Origin: Sergeia podlipaevii
Lineage: Eukaryota > Euglenozoa > Kinetoplastea > Trypanosomatida > Trypanosomatidae
NCBI GenBank assembly: GCA_030849805.1
Contig: JASANZ010001921.1
Coordinates: 898 to 24,684, forward strand
Direction: 5' to 3'
DNA: 23,787 nt
Numbering within the stretch: the first letter of the stretch is position 1; every line of letters begins with the position of its first letter. The notes beneath the pieces were generated by a model. The model ran no database searches. It worked only from the letters and a program-made list of their open reading frames with translations, and was not told the origin of the DNA. The translations under genes were made by a program, and so were the position numbers. Positions 17,704 to 23,787 of the stretch are shown in pieces.

Positions 17704-18165
17704 TCTGGACTACCTGTTGGTGCTTTAGATAAAGTACCATACACATTTAAAAAAAAAAGATGAGAAAAGAAGGAAGCAAGAAAAAGAAAAGGGGGAGGGA
17801 TTAAGTCAAGCAATAGTGATCATTCAGTTGAAGATGTATACACTTCAGTGATTGATACTCTTGCGCCAGAAGGGAACTGCAACGCTGAAAACTAAAGAAA
17901 AGATGCCCTCCAATGGATGATACAAGGAGCATCGAGACACGCGCCCCACATACTCATAGACATAGATATCTCATAATGAGCACGAGCGTGCGCTTTTTAT
18001 GTTTCCCCGACTTCGGTTGTGTAGGTAGTTGTTTTCAAAATCATTTTTTTTTTTTTTGGTTGGAAAAGTGATTAAGCCTGACAGAAATTACCAGTGTTCA
18101 TTCTCTCACATAAGTAACGATGTCGCTTCCGAAAAACGTCAAGAAGTAGTGGCAGTCAACACGCT
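17704..18165. other. Spacer between the two P1 genes
   Basis: No gene is supported. It holds the splice signal of the downstream copy, a T run at about 18044-18057 (A run in the sense RNA), and the 3' UTR of the upstream copy. Apart from 18142-18165 it shows no similarity to the sequence flanking the other copy. Confidence 0.65.
17714..17800 (-). promoter_or_regulatory. Polypyrimidine tract and acceptors, downstream P1 copy
   Basis: A near-pure C/T tract of about 50 bases on the sense strand (17749-17800) is followed by AG at 17723-17724 and CAG at 17714-17715. Either gives a leader of 10-19 nt, usual for a highly expressed ribosomal protein gene. Confidence 0.65.
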
Positions 18166-18483
18166 TTAGTCAAACAGACCGAAGCCCATCTCGTCATCCT
18201 CCTCCTCCTCAACCTTCTCCTCCTTCTTGGCGGCAGGGGCGGCACCACCAGCGGCAGCGGGGGCAGCAGCGGCGGGGGCGGCAGCACCGGCGGAGAAGGT
18301 CATGTTGCCGAGCACGTCAGCGATGCTGATGGTAGCGAGAGCATCGGCGAAGGCGTGAGCCATACCAGCACTGACGTTGATGCCAGCGGCCTTGGTGACG
18401 GCGAGGATGCTCTTGGCATCAGTCTTGCCGGTCTCATTGAGGATGAGAGCGGCGTAGGCGCAAGCCTGCTGCTGAGTGGCCAT
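18166..18483 (-). CDS. 60S acidic ribosomal protein P1, upstream copy
   Basis: The 105-aa product is identical to that of the copy at 17386-17703, with the same helical dimerisation domain, hinge and acidic MGFGLFD tail. The only base difference inside the gene is a silent change in a Thr codon (18421 against 17641). Flanking sequence differs completely upstream of the ATG and beyond 24 bases after the stop, so the two copies carry different untranslated regions and may be expressed differently. Both are intact; neither looks like a pseudogene. Confidence 0.93.
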   Translation of the reverse strand: MATQQQACAYAALILNETGKTDAKSILAVTKAAGINVSAGMAHAFADALATISIADVLGNMTFSAGAAAPAAAAPAAAGGAAPAAKKEEKVEEEEDDEMGFGLFD

Positions 18484-18501
18484 TTTGGGTAGAGAGAAAG
18501 A

Positions 18502-18556
18502 CTTTCAATATATTTTGAGAGTAATGAAATGAGATAGAGAAGGAAAGGAAAGATAA
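18502..18556 (-). promoter_or_regulatory. Predicted trans-splice acceptor, upstream P1 copy
   Basis: A C/T-rich stretch on the sense strand (about 18531-18556) is followed by the AG at 18502-18503, giving an 18-nt leader rich in pyrimidines. The tract is weaker and differs in sequence from that of the other copy. Confidence 0.5.
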
Positions 18557-18724
18557 TGAGCGAGCGCAAACCAATTAGAAGGTAGGAAATGCACAACAAC
18601 GACAAAAAAAAAAGCGAGAACTAACAGAAAAAAATCAAAAGAAATCAATTCAGAGGCTAGATAGAACTTAAACGTGTGTGTGTTATGATGTTATCCCTAA
18701 CTATATATGTCTCCTGGCACCTCA

Positions 18725-21253
18725 TCACTCCTCTTGAGGTTGGTGGTCGGCCTCGCCCACGTGCTCTTGTGCCCACTGCGGCGGTGGCGCCACAAGGACC
18801 TCAGGTAGGCAATGAGGAAAGCTAAGTGTGTACTTCCATGCGTGGAGTTGAATCTTGCCTGGGCACATGCACGGCACCGCACTCACGGCAACGCCACCGT
18901 CCGGGGGCTGGGTCTGCGGATACTGTGGTGCTATGTGCTGGTAGTAGACGGCCGCATCATCTGCTTCCTTGAGTGGCTCGTCACAGCGGGGTCCCTCTCT
19001 CTTCTTCTCCTCGGCACGCACCTCTCGCAGTCTTTTCACAAAGTCCACATACTTCGCATCCCACACAATGGGATGGCCTAGTAGTGCCAGATGCACGCGG
19101 AGTTGATGTGTACGGCCGGTTAAAAGTCGGCACTCCACAAGGGTCTCATCAGCAGCTGCATTGTACCACAGAGCACGTACAATGGAACTGGCTCTTCGCA
19201 GTGTCAGTTCAAAGTTATGCTCTGGACTGTCGTACTGCGGGGTTGTTGGCGCATCATATTGTGGGCGACGCTCCCCTCGGGTGAGAGCACGCATGCGTGC
19301 GTGCTTTGCCGCAAGAGCCGCAGGATCCTTCTTGGTTTTCTTCCCCACACAGGCTGCTGCTGCGTCCATCACCATCGCTGCCGCTGGTGTTTGCGACTTA
19401 TGCATTTGCTGCTCAGCATCCCAGCGACGGGCACGGCACGGTCCCGGACTCCAGTAGAGGCATTGATGAAAGGAAAGACAGCCAATGGGAAAGTTAACTC
19501 TCACTGCGGCATCACCCCCGCGTGGGTGCGCCGAAGATGGGGACATGGTAGTGGACGGGAAGAAAGAGGGCGATGCGTCCAGCTGCAGCAGTGCGCCACT
19601 CGTGTCCATCAAGTGGCAAAAGTCCGAGGCCCCGTCCTGTGCATAACGTGCGGCTAGCGCTGCTGTGTCAAGCCGTCCTTGCACCTTGGCAAGGTAGACC
19701 TTGGTACACGTAGGGAGCTGATGCTGCCCTGCCATGCCGGTCTTTGCTGCTGCTGCTGTTGAAGTGCAGGGGCTTTCTGTCTTCTCTTCGCTCTCCTCCT
19801 TGTGCGCAATCGCTTCTGCTGTCTTGTGTGCCCCCTCGCTATCTAGTCCAAAGAGAAGTACCCCGCTGGTAGCTGCGTCCAGTCGGTGCACAACGAAAAC
19901 CTTCAGTGCCCCTTCTCCTGCTACACGACCACCGGCGCCCTTCAAGGCTTGCTTGCCCTCCGAGGCAGCCGCGGTGGTGGTGGCGTCTGCCAAGCTCCGT
20001 GCAATGACTGCTGGGCGCGAGCCTACGTCATTGGCACGCGCTGACCCACGCAACAGCCACTGCTGGAGTTGGGCCCATTCCTCCCGTGTTACTCCCCAAC
20101 TGTCCTTGGGGGCAGCGGCGCTACTGACGGAGTCCGGCCTCAGCCACACACGAATCAACTCGAAGCCGTGCTGCTTGTGAATGATCGACACGTATCTTCT
20201 CTGAGCCAGACCCTCCTCGCCACGTTGCTCTGCTTCGCCCTCCTGTCTCTCCTCGCTGGTATAGAGGTGATGATCACACCCCCCGAACACGTCCTCCAAA
20301 ATCGAAGTGACAGAGTTCTTGCGATAGCTCCCGGAAGGATGCACTGGCAGCCCAGATGGCTTACTCACCACCAGCAGGCGTAGAAGTTGTCGGTGATGCT
20401 GCTGCTGCTGCTGTGTTGCTGCTTCTACTGACGATGCATGCGCTAACGCTACATCAGCGCGCGTTACGTGCAGTGGCTCATGCGCGTCCATCCTGCCCTC
20501 ACGCCGCCACACACGGTGCTGCACGACGTCCTTCTGTCGCAAGACAAGCAGCTGGGGTGGAGTAGAGGTGATGATATCCAGCAGCTGTTTGGCCTCCTCG
20601 TTCGTTTTCTCCAGTGCTAGCCAATGCTGAGCGCGTCCCCACTGCGCTGCCTCGTCATCCTTCTCCTCTTGAGTGTCGATCGTCCTCTTGTCAATGTGCA
20701 ATGGCACGCAACCCCCCGTCTCACGCATGTAGGCATCAATGATGGCCTTGCAGTACTGCCTCCCAGCCGCTAAGCATTCTGCTTCCCTTCCCTTCAGCCA
20801 TAGAGTGCCTTCACACAACTCTTGCGCGTAGGCTGGCATACTCACCCTGCAGTCCAGCACAGCCTCTCTACTGAGCGGACTGGCACTGCTGCTGCTGCTG
20901 CTGCTGCTAGTGGTGCCCGCGTCGCGGCGTGCAGGCTCACACGAGCTCTTCTTCGCCTCCTCCGCTACCTTAGTACCAGTTGTAGAGTCCGAGCTTGCCA
21001 GAGTCGCTTGAAGAACTGACGGTGCCACATAGGCAAACTCACGTACAAAGAGTGCGAGCAACGGAATACCGATCCAACGTCCTTTCGTGGCTGCGGTATA
21101 AACATGACTGTACGGTGCCACCTCCAGAAAGGCCTCCTTCTCTTCCTTACGATCAGCGTAGAGGCTCGCATGAGCGCAGAAAGGCCCGCAGGGCCCAGTA
21201 GTGACGTAGCGATCTCCTGGCAGCATGCTCGTCACAGGGTCGTCGCTGCTCAT
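18725..21253 (-). CDS. RluA-family tRNA pseudouridine synthase, Pus9/Rib2-like, 842 aa
   Basis: It should isomerise uridine to pseudouridine in tRNA (family members of this branch act at position 32). Seen in the sequence: an N-terminal segment with YTAATKGRWIG (about 52-62), as in the Pus9/Rib2 branch; VVSKPSGLPVHPSGSY with Lys298; the catalytic motif HRLDAATSG with Asp459; and LLTGRTHQLRVHL with Arg714 followed by GHPIVWDAKY. The protein is about twice the usual size because Ser-, Ala- and charge-rich inserts separate the core motifs, especially 480-700. The Rib2 deaminase domain is not evident. Start: the first in-frame ATG is 21251-21253; the frame upstream has no ATG and translates the polypyrimidine tract into a Pro run. 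Cytosolic, nuclear or mitochondrial location is not clear. Confidence 0.85.
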   Translation of the reverse strand: MSSDDPVTSMLPGDRYVTTGPCGPFCAHASLYADRKEEKEAFLEVAPYSHVYTAATKGRWIGIPLLALFVREFAYVAPSVLQATLASSDSTTGTKVAEEAKKSSCEPARRDAGTTSSSSSSSSASPLSREAVLDCRVSMPAYAQELCEGTLWLKGREAECLAAGRQYCKAIIDAYMRETGGCVPLHIDKRTIDTQEEKDDEAAQWGRAQHWLALEKTNEEAKQLLDIITSTPPQLLVLRQKDVVQHRVWRREGRMDAHEPLHVTRADVALAHASSVEAATQQQQQHHRQLLRLLVVSKPSGLPVHPSGSYRKNSVTSILEDVFGGCDHHLYTSEERQEGEAEQRGEEGLAQRRYVSIIHKQHGFELIRVWLRPDSVSSAAAPKDSWGVTREEWAQLQQWLLRGSARANDVGSRPAVIARSLADATTTAAASEGKQALKGAGGRVAGEGALKVFVVHRLDAATSGVLLFGLDSEGAHKTAEAIAHKEESEEKTESPCTSTAAAAKTGMAGQHQLPTCTKVYLAKVQGRLDTAALAARYAQDGASDFCHLMDTSGALLQLDASPSFFPSTTMSPSSAHPRGGDAAVRVNFPIGCLSFHQCLYWSPGPCRARRWDAEQQMHKSQTPAAAMVMDAAAACVGKKTKKDPAALAAKHARMRALTRGERRPQYDAPTTPQYDSPEHNFELTLRRASSIVRALWYNAAADETLVECRLLTGRTHQLRVHLALLGHPIVWDAKYVDFVKRLREVRAEEKKREGPRCDEPLKEADDAAVYYQHIAPQYPQTQPPDGGVAVSAVPCMCPGKIQLHAWKYTLSFPHCLPEVLVAPPPQWAQEHVGEADHQPQEE
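20884..20910 (-). repeat. AGC repeat coding for polyserine
   Basis: Consecutive CTG triplets on the plus strand are read as AGC in the pseudouridine synthase frame, giving a Ser run in an insert near residue 120. It is outside the recognised catalytic motifs. Confidence 0.8.
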
Positions 21254-21694
21254 GTTTATTCTCTTTTGTATGTATATGTCTCTGTGTGTAACTCTGTACT
21301 GTTTTGTAAGAAAGCAACGCAGAGGAGGGGGAGGAGGAGGGGGAGAGAAGTGAGGAGAAACAGAACAGCATTTTCGCAACTAAAATGCAAGAGAGAGAGA
21401 TGGGTGGATCAGAAAAAAGGAAAAAAAAAAAGAAAGAAGAGGTACCGCTACTTAACTGCGATGACGTAGCAACCATATATGATGATTGACTGAGATCCAT
21501 CTCGAAAAGGTTCTTTTATTTTTTTTATTGTTGCTGGCGCAAGTACAATGACATAGTACACACGACGTGTTTTTGTTTTTGTTTTTGTTTTTCTTCTCTT
21601 CCGAATAAAAAGCAGCAAATACCAAAAGAAAAAGCAAATAGTTTTAATGAACATTATTCCTTCTCTCCTCCATCCATCCTTACCCACTTCGCTA
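21254..21694. other. Intergenic region upstream of pseudouridine synthase
   Basis: No gene is supported. It contains the pseudouridine synthase splice signal and a TTTTTG repeat (21569-21592). The right part is the 3' UTR of the membrane glycoprotein gene. Confidence 0.65.
21299..21360 (-). promoter_or_regulatory. Predicted trans-splice acceptor, pseudouridine synthase gene
   Basis: A dense C/T tract on the sense strand (21321-21360) is followed by CTTACAAAACAG, with AG at 21299-21300. The predicted leader is 45 nt. This fixes the protein start at the ATG 21253. Confidence 0.7.
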
Positions 21695-23626
21695 CTACTG
21701 TGCCTTGCGTTGGACCTGATCTATGAGCGCCATATGCTTCCCACGTGAGCGCTCTGCCCTACGCCGCATGTACAACACCACCACCTCTGCAGTCACTACC
21801 AACACGAAGAGGCCGGCAAACGTTCCAAATACGTTCGGATTGGGTTTGCAGCTCAAGTCATCCACATCGAACAAGTAGCCAAGCACATGCGCACACTGTG
21901 TCAGTCCGCACTTGTTAAATGACCGAAAGTAAAGCTCGCTCGGCGCACACTGCGCCGCTGCCGCACACACATCCGGCAGCCCATTCGCGCTGTTGACATC
22001 AGTTTCACGACTAACTGCAAGCGGAGAGGAATACAAAGGCAAAGACATGGGAGCAGCAAGATAGAGCATAGGCAAGCCATGCCACAGGTGGATAGTGTCC
22101 GCAGGCTGAACGTTGCCGTCCTCCACGTACGCAGCGCGTGTTGTGGCGATGGTAGCGCCACGCAGAAATAAGGCCCCAATCACAACCAGTGGTTCACGAA
22201 AAACCACTGGTGAGGTGCTCGCGTAGCTTTCAGAGATGGACCCGGTGGAGTGCAGCGTCAGCACGCCATCTTTGCTGACAAGGCGGTTAAGGTCTAATAC
22301 AAAGGTGCAGTTGGATGCAGGGATGGCCGCCCCTTCTTCTTCTTTCACGTTGCTGGCTGCGCGGCGTATCGCGGAGACAAGACGACCACGAGGCACACTA
22401 ACGGTCACTGGCGGCAGTAGTCCAATCAAGCCGCTGTCGAGGGTGCACTGAACATATTCTCCTGTGCGGTAGAACCCGCGGCCTGTCACGCTACTCTCCG
22501 AGTGCCACACACACCGCCCCTTGTCACTCGCGAGTGAAGGACCCCCGCGTGTTGCGCGAGTCCACGCAAGAATGCTTTTGATGATTTCAAAAGGCAAGCC
22601 AAGCCCTTCGGCGAGTTCAGTTGTGGAGATGATGGCGGTTTGCTCGCTCTGCACCGTGCGCGCGGTAACCTTACCCATCACTTCAGAGATAGACCGCCCA
22701 CATATGGACAAGCGCACGGGGAACACCAGCCCACCGTCACCGCGCCAACCATCAGACCATAATGCGACGTTGGAGTAAAGGCGAATATCTAACAAGCGTA
22801 TGAGGCATGAGCTGGCCTGCACAACACCTCCACTATCCGCCCCCACCAAACTATTGCTAGCACTGCTGGTACTAGTGATGGTGCTGCTGCTGCTCCCACT
22901 TTTACTTTCCTCATGAAAGGAACGGTACTCCTCCTCCATGAGCGCCTTGGCCTCGGCGGCGATGGCTACCACAGGCAAGGACTGTGTCTGTACCAAAATA
23001 CGGCGCGAGCTCGCCGTATAAAGAATGAAGGTGCTATTGATCGTGCCACAGCATGGGGTGCCGGGACTGAGACCACCAACTGCTGGTGCAAGCTCCGGTG
23101 GCTTCCCCTCCGCGTTCGCAGTGCCAACCAAGATAGCTTTGGCAATCGTTGCATCTAGCTGGCTCTCCATGTTGCACGCAAACATGGCGCACCCTAGCTC
23201 AAGCGAGGCGATGGTTTCGTTACTATATATATTGCTGTGATCGGGGTAGACGCCTGGGGGAGCCATCGTACTCCATGCAATAGATTGTCGAACCTGCAAG
23301 GGCACTGTGCTTTCAGAACAGTACTCAGAGAGGTCCATCGTTGGGGCTGAAAGGACATAGTTATCAGCCGCAGCGGCAGAATCCGTAGAGACTGATGTGG
23401 CATGAGTGAACCGTGAACACAGCGTGTACTCAGAAGAAACTAGTGCTGTACCGTTCTGTGTCACCTGCACTGGATAGATAGCGCGCACATGAGTGACAGA
23501 AGGTAACGTACTTGAGTGGGCAGTGCAGCAGCAGCTCAAGGAGAGGAGCACTGCGAGCGCAAGAAGGAAACCGCGCAAGCATGGACAAGCGCGATGAAGT
23601 TGTTGACATACTAATACAAAGGCCAT
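21695..23626 (-). CDS. Type I membrane glycoprotein of unknown family, 643 aa
   Basis: The ATG at 23624-23626 opens a signal peptide with hydrophobic core FLLALAVLLSLSCCC (about 20-34). The ectodomain (about 37-598) has many Cys, at least four N-glycosylation sequons (NGT, NET, NST, NCT) and one Ser/Thr-rich low-complexity stretch (about 240-265). A single membrane span (about 600-620, FAGLFVLVVTAEVVVLY) is followed by a short basic tail starting RRRAERSRGKH. This predicts a surface, flagellar or endomembrane protein with the bulk outside the cytosol. The Cys-rich ectodomain with FPVRL and GRGFYRTGEYVQC segments reminds me weakly of Tectonic transition-zone proteins, but this is a guess; a HAP2-type fusion protein was considered and not supported. 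Confidence 0.8.
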   Translation of the reverse strand: MAFVLVCQQLHRACPCLRGFLLALAVLLSLSCCCTAHSSTLPSVTHVRAIYPVQVTQNGTALVSSEYTLCSRFTHATSVSTDSAAAADNYVLSAPTMDLSEYCSESTVPLQVRQSIAWSTMAPPGVYPDHSNIYSNETIASLELGCAMFACNMESQLDATIAKAILVGTANAEGKPPELAPAVGGLSPGTPCCGTINSTFILYTASSRRILVQTQSLPVVAIAAEAKALMEEEYRSFHEESKSGSSSSTITSTSSASNSLVGADSGGVVQASSCLIRLLDIRLYSNVALWSDGWRGDGGLVFPVRLSICGRSISEVMGKVTARTVQSEQTAIISTTELAEGLGLPFEIIKSILAWTRATRGGPSLASDKGRCVWHSESSVTGRGFYRTGEYVQCTLDSGLIGLLPPVTVSVPRGRLVSAIRRAASNVKEEEGAAIPASNCTFVLDLNRLVSKDGVLTLHSTGSISESYASTSPVVFREPLVVIGALFLRGATIATTRAAYVEDGNVQPADTIHLWHGLPMLYLAAPMSLPLYSSPLAVSRETDVNSANGLPDVCAAAAQCAPSELYFRSFNKCGLTQCAHVLGYLFDVDDLSCKPNPNVFGTFAGLFVLVVTAEVVVLYMRRRAERSRGKHMALIDQVQRKAQ

Positions 23627-23634
23627 GATAACAT
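23611..23634 (-). promoter_or_regulatory. Short upstream open reading frame overlapping the glycoprotein start
   Basis: An ATG at 23632-23634 lies eight bases upstream of the glycoprotein ATG in another frame and reads seven codons to a TAG at 23611-23613. It spans the main start. It matters only if the leader includes it: no AG occurs between it and 23687, so any acceptor should lie upstream and the uATG would be in the mRNA. Confidence 0.4.
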
Positions 23635-23787
23635 TTGAAAATTAATATAGATATATAAAAAATAAGCAAAGTGGCACGTGTGTATTCTATTTTATTTTTG
23701 TTTATACACTTGTGTATCAATATATAGAGGATAATGGCCCTTCTTCAATGTAGTAAAAAAGTAGTAGTAATAGTAGTACACAAAAAA

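Larger units (their letters stand above)
17362..18484 (-). repeat. Direct 343-bp repeat carrying the P1 genes
   Basis: Bases 17362-17704 and 18142-18484 match at 342 of 343 positions, offset by 780 bp. The match covers the whole gene, 24 bases of 3' UTR and one base before the ATG, then stops sharply at both ends. The pattern points to recent gene conversion or a very short duplication. Confidence 0.9.

Noticed and set aside
17332..17763. Gly/Ser-rich plus-strand frame of 143 codons
   Set aside because: It is the complement of the P1 gene; the Gly-rich run mirrors the Ala/Pro hinge codons.
21254..21379. Possible 42-residue N-terminal extension of the pseudouridine synthase
   Set aside because: It has no ATG and its Pro run is the translated polypyrimidine tract that precedes the splice acceptor.
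21695..23626. HAP2/GCS1 gamete fusion protein identity for the glycoprotein
   Set aside because: The overall layout fits, but I could not find the conserved HAP2 cysteine motif.
1..23787. Mobile element, CRISPR array or strand-switch region
   Set aside because: No transposase or reverse transcriptase frame, no regularly spaced repeats, and all genes share one direction.

Overview
The window looks like nuclear DNA of a trypanosomatid (kinetoplastid) protist. All nine supported protein genes are intronless, lie head-to-tail on the minus strand, and are separated by very AT-rich, microsatellite-laden spacers. Several genes are preceded on the minus strand by a polypyrimidine tract and then an AG, the layout expected for trans-splicing of a polycistronic transcript. 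The proteins fit: a tandem pair of acidic ribosomal stalk proteins, a PPR protein with a likely mitochondrial leader, a cytosolic type I asparaginase and an RluA-family pseudouridine synthase. Species cannot be fixed from the sequence; the AT-rich spacers and long simple repeats differ from the GC-richer spacers usual in Leishmania.

Layout from left to right; transcription runs right to left. 1-3665: the 5' 1221 codons of a very large acidic, repeat-built protein whose 3' end lies beyond the left edge. 3666-6845: a 3.2 kb gene-free, microsatellite-rich spacer. 6846-7649: unknown 267-aa protein with a polyglutamine run. 8257-8646: 129-aa protein with two membrane segments. 9363-11465: PPR protein. 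12474-14351: WD40-like protein. 15248-16468: L-asparaginase. 17386-17703 and 18166-18483: two identical copies of 60S acidic ribosomal protein P1. 18725-21253: long tRNA pseudouridine synthase of the Pus9/Rib2 type. 21695-23626: type I membrane glycoprotein of unknown family.

The genes do not form a functional pathway; neighbours in trypanosomatid clusters are usually unrelated, and control is expected to act through the untranslated regions. The most noteworthy items are the modular acidic repeat protein, which is open to the left edge and is easy to miss because its stop codon is outside the window, and the P1 pair, which match at 342 of 343 bases and then abruptly become unrelated. I saw no mobile element, CRISPR array, rRNA or tRNA gene. 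Apart from the acidic repeat protein and the unknown membrane glycoprotein, I see no clear sign of a new biological system.
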